Positions 24,405 through 32,960 of a stretch of 64,000 nucleotides of DNA are shown here, piece by piece; position 1 is the first letter of the stretch; every line of letters starts with the position of its first letter. This DNA comes from Rhizobium sp. ACO-34A (GTDB lineage Bacteria; Pseudomonadota; Alphaproteobacteria; Rhizobiales; Rhizobiaceae): positions 124,001 to 188,000 of the forward strand of contig CP021373.1 of NCBI GenBank assembly GCA_002600635.1, written 5' to 3'. The translations under genes and the position numbers were made by a program. The notes under the pieces are model-generated. The model was not told where the DNA came from, ran no database searches, and saw only the letters and a list, made by a program, of their open reading frames with translations.

Positions 24405-26396
24405 ATGACCAAGTCCGTCGCCACACTGCGCGATCTGATAACCAAATGCGGTTTCGACCTTCCGAAACTGACCTATAGCGCCTGGGTGGCGCTCACTGCT
24501 TTCCTCGCGATGGTCGTCGCGTGGAGCCTGGGCCTCAACCATCCGCAATGGGCGGCGATCACCGTTTTCGTCACCATCCAGCCAAGCCGCGGCCAGATCA
24601 TCGAAAAGAACGTCTACCGCTTCGTCGGCACGCTTTCCGGTTCGGCGGTCGGCCTTATGCTGCTGACCATCGCCAACGGCAACAGCGCCATCATTTCCGC
24701 AGGTTTGGCGATCTGGAGCGCCGCCTGTCTTTTCGTCGGTACGCTGCAGCGTTCCTATCGGTCCTATGGCACCGTGCTTGCCGGCTATTCCGCCATCATC
24801 GTCGCCATGAACAATGTCGGTCCACCCGACATGGTGAAGTGGGTGGCGATGGACCGCGTGGCGGCCATCATGGTCGGCATCGTCGCGGGCATCGCGCTCG
24901 GCTACCTGCTGGCGCCGGCATCGAGCCGCACGGAGATGGAACAGAAGACCCGGCGCATCCTTGCCGATATCTTCGGCATGGCCGCCGCCAATCTCGGACG
25001 CGACGGGCTGGCGAGGGTCGGCCAGCTCTACAAGGTGACGGCTGCCGCCGCCGAGCTCTCGACGGAGCTTTCCACGATGTCGAGCGGCCGCTCCGGCTCC
25101 CATCATCTCACCGATCCGCTCAGCGACGTTCTGGTCTGCGCGACCAACCTGCTGCTTACCAGCGCCCGGGCGAAGAGCAATCCGGAACTGGCGGAAGCCT
25201 TTGGCGAAATCGCCTCCAGACTACACGGGCAGACCGATTTTTCCGGCGTTCACGGACGCCTGACACGGCTTCTGCCGAAGACCGACGATCCGCGGCTGGA
25301 AGAGGCGATCATCGCGCTCGCCTCGGCGATCCCGGATGAGGACGGCAGCGACCGGGGCATGGCGCTTGCCCCGCCGGAAGGTGTCGCATGGCAATCCGAC
25401 TGGCGCGGCGCGACCCAGGCCGCGGCCCGTATCTTCTTCGTCACCGGCTCGATCGGCCTCGTCTGGGCGCTGACCGGACAGGCAATCGTGCAGGTGGCGC
25501 TGATCTCCTCGGCCATCGTCATTTCGCTGGCGTCGAGCGGCGTGTCGCCGTCGCGCGCCATGCGCGACGTGGCCATCGGTCAGCTGATCGCGGCGATTGC
25601 CGCATGGTCCTGCGAGACTTTCCTCTGGGCGCAAGGGGCAAACGGCTGGCAACAGGTGGCGGCGATGACGCCGTGTTTCCTGCTGTTCGCCTTCATCCGT
25701 TCGCATCGCCGCATCTCGCTTTCGGCGACCGACTATGCGCTGACGCTGCTGCTGCTGCTGACCCCCACCCACGCCGTCTATGTCGAGACCTTCCCGCCGC
25801 TCGCCAAGGCGATCCTTGCGGCCAGCGGCGGCCTGATCGGCTACATTGCCTTCCGCTTCCTGTTCCCGATCAACGCGACGCGCCGGCGCAAGATGCTGTG
25901 GGAGATGATCAAGAGCGAGCTTCAGGCCATCGCCATGGCGCAGGCCGGACGCGGCTCGGCCAGCGCTTGGCGGCTGCGCTTCGTCGCGCGCTTCCTCAAG
26001 ATCACCAACTGGACCTTCCACGAGCTGCAGAGCGGCGAGCGCCCCGAGATCACCATGCGTAAGGGATTGCTGACCCTTTCGCTCGGCGATGTCGTCTTCG
26101 GCTGTCGCGCGGCGCTGCGCCAGACCTCCGTGCCGCCCGACCTGCGCCGGGCGATCGAGGCCGTGCTGCAGCGCATCGGGCGCAGCAAGCGGGAGAACCA
26201 GAGGCTCATCACCTCCCTGAAGCTGCTGCAGCAGCGGTTGGAGCGGCATTCGAAGGACGCCCCCGACATCGAACGCCTCAAGGAATTCACCACCGACGTT
26301 CTCGCCCAGCTCGACGATCTCCAGCATCTGCGCGGCGCACCGCTCGGCGCCTCCCATGCCGAGGGGGCGGCGGTTTCCGAAATGGGCAAGGCCTGA
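24405..26396 (+). CDS. FUSC-family membrane protein (aromatic acid exporter-like)
   Basis: 663 residues. Two membrane blocks: residues about 20-170 (AWVALTAFLAMVVAWSLGL, IQPSRGQIIEKNVYRFVGTL) and about 340-500 (FVTGSIGLVWALTG, ALTLLLLLTPTHAVYVE), with cytoplasmic linkers and a charged C-terminal domain. This is the fusaric-acid-resistance/AaeB organisation, associated with efflux of aromatic carboxylic acids. The motif HPQWAAITVFVTIQPSRGQ is characteristic. No membrane-fusion partner gene is adjacent. It converges with the TetR gene (19-base gap). It might relieve toxicity of aromatic intermediates from neighbouring pathways. Confidence 0.9.
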   Translation: MTKSVATLRDLITKCGFDLPKLTYSAWVALTAFLAMVVAWSLGLNHPQWAAITVFVTIQPSRGQIIEKNVYRFVGTLSGSAVGLMLLTIANGNSAIISAGLAIWSAACLFVGTLQRSYRSYGTVLAGYSAIIVAMNNVGPPDMVKWVAMDRVAAIMVGIVAGIALGYLLAPASSRTEMEQKTRRILADIFGMAAANLGRDGLARVGQLYKVTAAAAELSTELSTMSSGRSGSHHLTDPLSDVLVCATNLLLTSARAKSNPELAEAFGEIASRLHGQTDFSGVHGRLTRLLPKTDDPRLEEAIIALASAIPDEDGSDRGMALAPPEGVAWQSDWRGATQAAARIFFVTGSIGLVWALTGQAIVQVALISSAIVISLASSGVSPSRAMRDVAIGQLIAAIAAWSCETFLWAQGANGWQQVAAMTPCFLLFAFIRSHRRISLSATDYALTLLLLLTPTHAVYVETFPPLAKAILAASGGLIGYIAFRFLFPINATRRRKMLWEMIKSELQAIAMAQAGRGSASAWRLRFVARFLKITNWTFHELQSGERPEITMRKGLLTLSLGDVVFGCRAALRQTSVPPDLRRAIEAVLQRIGRSKRENQRLITSLKLLQQRLERHSKDAPDIERLKEFTTDVLAQLDDLQHLRGAPLGASHAEGAAVSEMGKA

Positions 26397-26415
26397 TGTT
26401 GGTGACGGGCAGGTC

Positions 26416-27072
26416 TCAACCGGCCGGCCTGTCGCTGCGACAGTCGACGGTGGCGACGACCGAATCCACGAGGCGCTCGAGATAGCGGCGGCGGGATTTG
26501 CGTGCCTCGCGCTCTTCGCCGAGGACGGCGGTTCGCACGATCATGTCGGCGAAGACCGCGTCGAACAGTATCTCGGGACAGTGGGTGTAATCGGCATCGG
26601 CGGGAATGCCGCCTTTTGCGCGCTGCTCCTCGAACACGCGGCGCAGCATGGCGTGCCAGACGATCGGGCCGTGCTCCATCCAGGTGCGGCCGATCGACGG
26701 ATCGCGCTGCGAGCCGGCCATGATCAGGCGGAAGAAGGCCGGGTGATCGGGCTTCGACAGGACGTTGATGAGCTGTTCCAGGATGGCGGTGAGACCCGCC
26801 TTGAGATCGGCTCCGGCCGGCGGCTCCCGGTCTACATCGCCGATGAAATCCTCGCAGAGATATTGCACCACCTCGACCACGAGGCCGTGCCGGTCGCCGA
26901 AATGGCGATAGAGCGTGGCCTTGGAGGCGCCGGCTTCGGCGGCGATCAGGTCCATGCTGCAGCCGTCTATTCCGTCGCGCAGGAGCACGCGGGCGGCCTC
27001 GGACAAAAGCTCGCGCCGCCGGACCTCCCCTCTCGGTATTTTCGGGGAGATCTGGCGGCGCGTTTCTGGCAT
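26416..27072 (-). CDS. TetR/AcrR-family transcriptional regulator
   Basis: 218 residues. The helix-turn-helix is seen in SMDLIAAEAGASKATLYRHF at about 40-59. The C-terminal ligand domain has FFRLIMAGSQRDPSIGRTW, resembling AcrR/QacR-type aromatic-responsive regulators. It starts 8 bases after the glucose dehydrogenase stop, so it is read from the same transcript. A 14-bp palindrome of TetR-operator form lies upstream of the dehydrogenase (29547). Autoregulation of the gcd-tetR unit is the simplest reading; control of the converging FUSC gene is also possible. Confidence 0.92.
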   Translation of the reverse strand: MPETRRQISPKIPRGEVRRRELLSEAARVLLRDGIDGCSMDLIAAEAGASKATLYRHFGDRHGLVVEVVQYLCEDFIGDVDREPPAGADLKAGLTAILEQLINVLSKPDHPAFFRLIMAGSQRDPSIGRTWMEHGPIVWHAMLRRVFEEQRAKGGIPADADYTHCPEILFDAVFADMIVRTAVLGEEREARKSRRRYLERLVDSVVATVDCRSDRPAG

Positions 27073-27080
27073 CGGTTCCG

Positions 27081-29489
27081 TTATTTCCTGTCCGGCAGCG
27101 CGAAGGCTATCACATAGTCCCCGCGGTCTGGGGACTGTCTCGCGCCCCCGGCTACCACGACTATATATTGCTTGCCCGTCGCAGGCGAGATGTAACTCAT
27201 CGGCGTGGCCTGGCTACCCACCGGAAGTCGGCCCTTCCAGACCTCCTCGCCCGTGGCGATGTCCATGGCGCGCAGATAGTAGTCCTGCGTTCCCGAGTAG
27301 AAGACGAGGCCGGATGCGGTGGTGAAACCGCCGCCGAGCGTCGGCATGCCGAGCGGTACCGGCAGGCTGACGCGCATGCCGCCCATCTTCACGTCTTCCA
27401 CCGTGCCGGCCGGCCGTTCCCAGACGAGCTGCTTGGTCTTCAGGCTGATGGCGGCGAACACGCCCCACGGCGGAGCGTGGCAAGGCAGGCCGAGCGGGGA
27501 TTCGAACGCGGCGTGATCGATCACGAAGGGCGTGCCGTCCATCGGATAGGTGGAGCCGACGCCATGGCCGGACTTCAGCGTGCTCGGGTCGATGCCCTCG
27601 CGCGGACGAAGCGTGACGATCTGCGGCATGCGGATATCGTTGACGAAGAGATAGCCGTTCTGCCGGTCGACCGAGGCGCCGCCCCAGTTGAAGCCGCCGT
27701 AATAGCCCGGATAGATCAGCGTGGGCTCAAGGCTGGGAGCCGTGAATTCGCCCTTGTAGTTCAGCTTGCGGAACTCGATGCGGCACGCCAGCTGATCGAA
27801 GAAGGTGGCGCCCCACATGTCCTGTTCGGTAAGCTGGTGCGTACCGATGGCCGGCAGGCCGGTCGAATAGGGCTGGGTCGGCGAGACATAGTCGCCGGCG
27901 GCCACTTCCTGCGGAACGGGCTTTTCCTCGACATTGGCGAGCGGCTTGCCGTCGCGGCGGTCGAGCATGAAGATCTGGCCGCGCTTGGTCGGCATGATCA
28001 GCGCCGGCGTGCCGTCGGGCAGGTCGTAGAGCGAGGGCTGGGCCGCGACGTCATAGTCCCAGATGTCGTGGTGAGCGGTCTGGAAATGCCAGACGTCCCG
28101 TCCGGTGGCGATGTCGAGCGCGACGACCGACGTGGCGTATTTGTCGGTCAGTTCCGGCCGGTCACCGCCCCAGAAGTCGGGCTGCTGGTTGCCGAGCGGC
28201 AGGTAGACGAGGCCGAGCTTTTCATCGAAAGCCGGGTGCGACCACATGTTGGGAGTGGAGCGGGTATAGGTTTCGCCTTCCGGCGGCAGCTTGGTGATCG
28301 CCGGATTGCCGAGGTCCCATGCCCAGGCGAGCGCGCCGGTATCGGCGGAGAAGGCACGGATGACGCCCGAGGGCTCGTCCAGCGAGCGGCCGTCGAACAC
28401 CCAGCCGCCGACCACGATCAGGTTGCCGATGATCGTCGGAGCCGAGGTGTAGGAGTAGTAGGGCACGTCATCCACATCGACATTGCCCATGCCGACCATG
28501 AGGCTGACCTTGCCGCCATTGCCGAAGTCTTCGCAAAGCTTGCCGGTGTCTGCGTCCATCGCGACGATTTCGGCATCCATCGTCACCTGGATGATACGGC
28601 GCGAGCAAATGGCGCCGGGTGCCGGGGCGATATGGGTTTCGCCATCGACCGGATAGGACTTGGTGACGGCGGCCGGCTCATAGTAACCGACGCCGCGGCA
28701 ACGGTTCCAGGTCTTGCCGGGGTTGCGCAGTTCGGGGTCGCGGGTCCACTTGACCGCGCCGGTATCGGCGTTGAGCGCGATGACCTTCGACATCGGCGTG
28801 CAGGTATAGACCGTTTCGCCGATCTGGGTCGGGGTGTTCTGGGATTCGGAAGCGCCTTCGGCGAGTTCGCCGGTGCGGAATTCCCAGGCGACCTTCAGGT
28901 CCTTGACGTTGCTCTTGTCGATCTGGGCGAAGGGCACGTAGCGCGTACCGGCGGCGTCGTTGCCATAGAACTGCCAGTCGCTGCTGCCATCGCTGACCAC
29001 CGGAACATTGTCGTTCTGGGGTTCGACTTCGGCAACCGTCACGCCGTGCTGGCGCGTCATGGATACGCCACCGGCGATCAGCACCAGTGCGAAGACGGCG
29101 GCGACCGCGAAGCTGGGACCCTTGTTGCGCCCGTTGGTGAGCAGCGGATGGATCAGGGCGGCGATCAGGCCCATGACCAGGAAGGGCGCAAGGCGCGGCA
29201 CCATCGGCCAGAAGCTGAAGCCCACTTCATAGAGCGCCCAGATCAGGGTGTAGACTGTCAGAACCGCCAGAACGGCGGCCGCGACCGGCTTGCGCAAGGC
29301 ATAGAGAACGCCTGCCAGTATCATGGCGATACCGGCGATCAGATAGTACCAGCTGCCGCCGAGCGTGGCGAGCTTGGCGCCCCCTGCCGCAAGCACCAGG
29401 CCGGATAGCGCCATGACTGTGCCGAGAGCCAAAAGCAGGACACGCTTCCAGCCGGGCACAGAATCCCGTGGACCAGATAAGTCTGTCAT
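27081..29489 (-). CDS. gcd: Membrane-bound PQQ-dependent glucose dehydrogenase
   Basis: 802 residues. Five hydrophobic segments fill residues 15-150, followed by a periplasmic eight-bladed propeller beginning WQFYGNDAAGTRYVPFAQID. Typical parts include NRCRGVGYYEPA, FQTAHHDIWDYDVAAQPSLY, MPTKRGQIFMLDRRDGKP, and GFNWGGASVDRQNGYLFVND. It oxidises glucose and other aldoses to lactones in the periplasm and passes electrons to ubiquinone. The PQQ cofactor must be made elsewhere; no pqq genes are in this window. The downstream TetR gene is co-transcribed. Length and domain order match the E. coli Gcd type. Confidence 0.95.
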   Translation of the reverse strand: MTDLSGPRDSVPGWKRVLLLALGTVMALSGLVLAAGGAKLATLGGSWYYLIAGIAMILAGVLYALRKPVAAAVLAVLTVYTLIWALYEVGFSFWPMVPRLAPFLVMGLIAALIHPLLTNGRNKGPSFAVAAVFALVLIAGGVSMTRQHGVTVAEVEPQNDNVPVVSDGSSDWQFYGNDAAGTRYVPFAQIDKSNVKDLKVAWEFRTGELAEGASESQNTPTQIGETVYTCTPMSKVIALNADTGAVKWTRDPELRNPGKTWNRCRGVGYYEPAAVTKSYPVDGETHIAPAPGAICSRRIIQVTMDAEIVAMDADTGKLCEDFGNGGKVSLMVGMGNVDVDDVPYYSYTSAPTIIGNLIVVGGWVFDGRSLDEPSGVIRAFSADTGALAWAWDLGNPAITKLPPEGETYTRSTPNMWSHPAFDEKLGLVYLPLGNQQPDFWGGDRPELTDKYATSVVALDIATGRDVWHFQTAHHDIWDYDVAAQPSLYDLPDGTPALIMPTKRGQIFMLDRRDGKPLANVEEKPVPQEVAAGDYVSPTQPYSTGLPAIGTHQLTEQDMWGATFFDQLACRIEFRKLNYKGEFTAPSLEPTLIYPGYYGGFNWGGASVDRQNGYLFVNDIRMPQIVTLRPREGIDPSTLKSGHGVGSTYPMDGTPFVIDHAAFESPLGLPCHAPPWGVFAAISLKTKQLVWERPAGTVEDVKMGGMRVSLPVPLGMPTLGGGFTTASGLVFYSGTQDYYLRAMDIATGEEVWKGRLPVGSQATPMSYISPATGKQYIVVVAGGARQSPDRGDYVIAFALPDRK

Positions 29490-29799
29490 TTCAAACCCTT
29501 TTTGTCGCCCGGAGTCATCCGGAGCGTCGTCGGTTGATATTTATCAAAACGATACCGTTTCGTTTCTATAGGCGCGATCGAAACAAAAAGAAAGACAAAT
29601 TGTCACAGGAAGATTGTCGTGAATTCCGGCGCTGTCGGGAGGGTTTCCAAGGGGGCGGAAACGGGCGGCCTGCGGTCTGCCCGGGGACTGCATCGGCGAT
29701 CCGGCGATAATGCGGGCCATCGACATCCTGCAGCTTTCCTCCTACTCAGACCCAAGATGCGGCGCGCAGAACGCCTATCCTGATTGAGTTTTGACCCTA
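29490..29799. other. Upstream region of gcd
   Basis: About 310 bases with no gene. It contains candidate operator palindromes at 29547-29560 and a GTTTC...GAAAC pair at 29562-29584. The rest up to the monooxygenase remnant is featureless. Confidence 0.55.
29547..29560. promoter_or_regulatory. Palindrome AAACG-ATAC-CGTTT, candidate TetR operator for gcd-tetR
   Basis: A 14-bp perfect inverted repeat 58 bases upstream of the gcd start, followed by a second looser inverted repeat GTTTC-N13-GAAAC (29562-29584). AAAC/GTTT half-sites are common in TetR-family operators. The TetR gene lies on the same transcript. Confidence 0.5.
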
Positions 29800-30317
29800 A
29801 GGGGGGCCGGCTACTATCCGGTTCCCGGCCCGCATCGCGAAATGCAGGTGGGCCAGCGCCGCTACAACTGGGTCTGGTATCGTCCGACGCCCACGCATAA
29901 GCTCGCGGACACCTTCACCGGAAGGGACGGCAGGCGTTTCGAACATTCGCTGCCGCGCGGCGAGCTTTCCGAGAACACCGCGCCCTGCTGCGCTACGATG
30001 CCTTCGACCGGCTGCCACCGCCGTTTGCCCTTGCCATCGAAGCCGAGGACACTCCCTCGATACAGGGCATTTTCGACTATCAAGCGGAGTGGATGGTATC
30101 CGGTCGGCTGGCTCTTGTCGGCGACGCTGCCTTCGTCGTCCGGCCGCATACGGCGATGGGGGTTTCCAAGGCGGCGGGCGATGCGATTGCGCTGCGCGCC
30201 GCACTCAGGGGAACGGACGACCTTTCGGCCGCCCTGTCGCGATACCAGCGTGACCGCTGGGCTGTCGGCAAGGAAATCGCCGCCTATGGCCGCAGGCTGG
30301 CGGCGTCTGCCTTGTGA
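29800..30317 (+). pseudogene. FAD-dependent aromatic hydroxylase remnant (2,6-dihydroxypyridine monooxygenase-like)
   Basis: The fragment reads GYYPVPGPHREMQVGQRRYN then VWYRPTPTHKLADTF in one frame (to about 29985), and then in another frame DRLPPPFALAIEAEDTPSIQ, IFDYQAEWMVSGRLALVGDA and PHTAMGVSKAAGDAIALRAA, ending at 30317. These are C-terminal parts of PHBH-fold FAD hydroxylases, with the LVGDAAF FAD site. The N-terminal FAD domain is absent and at least one internal frameshift plus a short deletion is present. It is a true decayed gene, unlike the single-base breaks elsewhere. The closest families hydroxylate pyridines, which fits a former N-heterocycle pathway here. Confidence 0.75.
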
Positions 30318-30327
30318 GAGACCCGCC

Positions 30328-31731
30328 TCACCGCCACTGCCTTGCCCTTTGCACGGCGTCGGCAAACCGACGCCGGTCGGCTTCGGATACGGAGCCGTCG
30401 GGCTGAAAGCGGCGGGCATCCGCGCGGGTGGCCGAGCCGTCGATACCGGCAAGTTCGGCAAGGCCGAGCGCCGTCAACTCGTGCATGGCCGGCACGGTGA
30501 TGGTGCGTCCGCTGGCGGAGGCGAGAAACTGCGCGAAGGACGCGCTCTGCGACAGGCCGCCATCGATGGAGATCGGGGCCGTTGCCGCCACTGCGTCACC
30601 TGCCGCCTCGATCAGGCCGACGGTCAGCATGGCGATGCCTTCCAGAATGGCGCGGACGAGATCGCGGCGGTCGGTCGCGTGATCCATGCCGATGAAAACC
30701 GGTGCCGCCTGACGGTCCCACCACGGCGCGGCAAGTCCCGACAGGGCCGGCACGAAGACGACGCCGCGGGAGAGTGCCGTGGGTCCTTCGAAGCCGTCGA
30801 GTTCGGCCACATCGTCATAAAGGCCGATGCGTTTTGCCCATTCCAGCGCCGATCCCGCATCGTAGACACCGCCCTCGATGGCATGGACGGGAGGCTCTCC
30901 CTCCTTCCGCCAGCCGACGGTCGGCAGCAGGCCGCCAGTGCCGGTGTTGGTTCCGCAGGGCAGTTCGCCGGTGACGGCGAGCAGGAAGGCGCCGGTGCCG
31001 AATGTGACCTTGCAATCGCCCGGCTTGCGGCAGCCATGGCCGTAAAGGGCGGCCTGCTGGTCGACGATCGAGACGCGCACGGGCACGCCGCCGATCTCCC
31101 CGAAGCTTGCATCGACGGCGGAAATTTCAGGCAGGCATTCGATCGGCACGCCATGCAGCGCGCACATCTCGGCACTCCATTTGCCGGCGGCAAGATCGAG
31201 AAGGCCGGTGCGCGAGGCGGTGGCGAGATCCGTGCGGAAGGTGCGGGCGAGCCGGTCGAGAAAGAAGGCGTCCGTGGTGCCGAGCCTCAGCCGCCCTGCC
31301 ATATGCGCGGAGGCGACGGCGGGAATGTTGTGCAACAGCCAGGCAAGCTTGCTTGCGGAAAAATAGGGATCGAGCGGCAGGCCGGAGACGGCCTTCGACC
31401 GCGCCTCAGCTTCGGGGCCGAGCGCGGCAAGCGCATCGGCGGTGCGGGCATCCTGCCAGACGATGACGGGAGAAAGCGCCTTGCCCGTCTCCGCATCCCA
31501 GGCAAGGCAGCTCTCGCCCTGATTGGCGATGGCGATAGCATCGACCGGGCCGGCGGCGGCAAGGACAGCGGTGATATTGGCGAGCAGTTCCTCCGGGTCG
31601 TGCTCCACCCAGCCGGACGCAGGATGATGCTGTCCATGCCGGCGGCTTGCCGCGACATAGGAACGGCCGCCATCCTCGACGACGAGGCAGCGGGTCGATG
31701 TGGTGCCCTGATCGATGGCGGCGACGCGCAT
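30328..31731 (-). CDS. FGGY-family carbohydrate kinase, glycerol kinase-like
   Basis: 467 residues from ATG 31731, which shares one base with the upstream stop (TGATG). The N-terminal phosphate loop is AAIDQGTTSTRCLVVEDGG. Later FGGY signatures are VIVWQDARTADAL, TFGTGAFLLAVTG and ISIDGGLSQSASFAQFLA. It phosphorylates a polyol or sugar after uptake. The operon order (TRAP importer, GlpA-like FAD enzyme, second flavoprotein, kinase) suggests a glycerol-like polyol or a derivative rather than plain glycerol. It is the last gene of the leftward operon; the converging monooxygenase remnant ends 11 bases away. Confidence 0.9.
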   Translation of the reverse strand: MRVAAIDQGTTSTRCLVVEDGGRSYVAASRRHGQHHPASGWVEHDPEELLANITAVLAAAGPVDAIAIANQGESCLAWDAETGKALSPVIVWQDARTADALAALGPEAEARSKAVSGLPLDPYFSASKLAWLLHNIPAVASAHMAGRLRLGTTDAFFLDRLARTFRTDLATASRTGLLDLAAGKWSAEMCALHGVPIECLPEISAVDASFGEIGGVPVRVSIVDQQAALYGHGCRKPGDCKVTFGTGAFLLAVTGELPCGTNTGTGGLLPTVGWRKEGEPPVHAIEGGVYDAGSALEWAKRIGLYDDVAELDGFEGPTALSRGVVFVPALSGLAAPWWDRQAAPVFIGMDHATDRRDLVRAILEGIAMLTVGLIEAAGDAVAATAPISIDGGLSQSASFAQFLASASGRTITVPAMHELTALGLAELAGIDGSATRADARRFQPDGSVSEADRRRFADAVQRARQWR

Positions 31732-32960
31732 CAGCCCTGCTCCCGGAAACCGAAATGAACATGTCCCGCTTCGGCAGCGACGGAGGGAACCGGAACCAGA
31801 ATGCGGCGTTCCGGCAGCCACTCTCCGGTCCTGCTCCAGACTGGGCGGCCGTCGAGTTCGAGGGAAAGCCGACCGTTTGCGGGGCGCAGGAAACGAAGCT
31901 GGAAATCGCGGAAGGCGGGCGCGTTTTCGCCGCGCCTCAGGAGGTTCGGAACCACGAGCTTCACCGGCGCATCGAAGGTGACGGGCACGGGTTCGGCCAC
32001 TGCGGGATCGCGGGCGAGATCGGCGGCAACTGCCGCGCCGACCGCCTGCCCTTCGCGGAAAGCCCAGCCGCCCGTCTCGACGGCGCGCAGCACATTGCCG
32101 CCGGCAAAATAGAGCGGGTTCGCCATCCGCCCCGTCTGGTCTATGGTGGGGCCGCTGCTTCCGGGGGCAACGCCGAACGTGGACTGCATGAGAAGCGCCG
32201 CCTCTGGCGTGAAGCGCCCGGTGAAGAGCACGCCGTCGCACGAAAAGCTGCGGGTGGAGCCATCCGCCAGCCGAACGGTCGCGGCTTCGACGCGGCCCGC
32301 TCCCCTGATATCGACGATCTCAGCCCCAACGTGGAAGGGAATGCCGAAGAGCGCCGGAAACAGCGTGAAGGGCCCGCGCGCCAGCACCCGGCCCTCCGGC
32401 TCGATCATCGTCACCGGCCGCGCGCCATGGGTCAGACAGGTCAGCACCGCGGAGAAGGAGACGAGTTCCGACCCGACGATCAGTGGCCGCCGGAACGGCA
32501 TCAGATGGTGAAAGGCGACATAGGACTGCAGCGCGCCGGTGGTGACGATGCCGGTGGCGGGCCGGTCGCCGGAAACGAGCCGGGCGGAGCGCGGCATTTC
32601 GCGCGCACCGGTCGCCAGCATCACCCGCTTCGCCTTCAGCACCCCGACCCCGCGCGGCGAGGTGACGGTGATGCCCGCATCCTCGCCGAGCGACACGACG
32701 GAATGCTGCGGGCGGATATCGACGCCTGCGGCCAGCGCTTCCCGTTGCAGGCGTCTGCCATAGGCCGCGCCGAAATAGACGCGGCCGAATTCGCGCATGC
32801 CGAAGGGCGAATGGCTGCAATGGCGGGTCGCGCCGCCGAGCGTGTCTTCCCGGTCGAGCAGCATGACCTGGGCGACGCCGCGCTTCTTCAATTCCAGTGC
32901 CGCGGCAACGCCGGAAGGGCCACCGCCGACGATGATGACATCCGCGTCGTAAGCGCTCAT
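31731..32960 (-). CDS. NAD(P)/FAD-dependent oxidoreductase (HcnB/SoxA-alpha-like)
   Basis: 409 residues. FAD motif VIIVGGGPSGVAAALELKKR at about 8-27, and a conserved block VMLLDREDTLGGATRHCSHS. The second dinucleotide fold is RPLIVGSELVSFSAVLTCL. ATGAREMPRSARL is the typical ATG motif. The family supplies the NAD-like flavoprotein subunit of amine or opine dehydrogenases and of glycerol-3-phosphate dehydrogenase-like complexes. It overlaps the upstream GlpA-like gene by 4 bases (ATGA at 32957), so the two flavoproteins probably form one complex. Confidence 0.9.
   Translation of the reverse strand: MSAYDADVIIVGGGPSGVAAALELKKRGVAQVMLLDREDTLGGATRHCSHSPFGMREFGRVYFGAAYGRRLQREALAAGVDIRPQHSVVSLGEDAGITVTSPRGVGVLKAKRVMLATGAREMPRSARLVSGDRPATGIVTTGALQSYVAFHHLMPFRRPLIVGSELVSFSAVLTCLTHGARPVTMIEPEGRVLARGPFTLFPALFGIPFHVGAEIVDIRGAGRVEAATVRLADGSTRSFSCDGVLFTGRFTPEAALLMQSTFGVAPGSSGPTIDQTGRMANPLYFAGGNVLRAVETGGWAFREGQAVGAAVAADLARDPAVAEPVPVTFDAPVKLVVPNLLRRGENAPAFRDFQLRFLRPANGRLSLELDGRPVWSRTGEWLPERRILVPVPSVAAEAGHVHFGFREQG

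Noticed and set aside
27168..29408. 746-codon open frame opposite gcd
   Set aside because: The - strand encodes a complete PQQ dehydrogenase; the + frame is a GC shadow.
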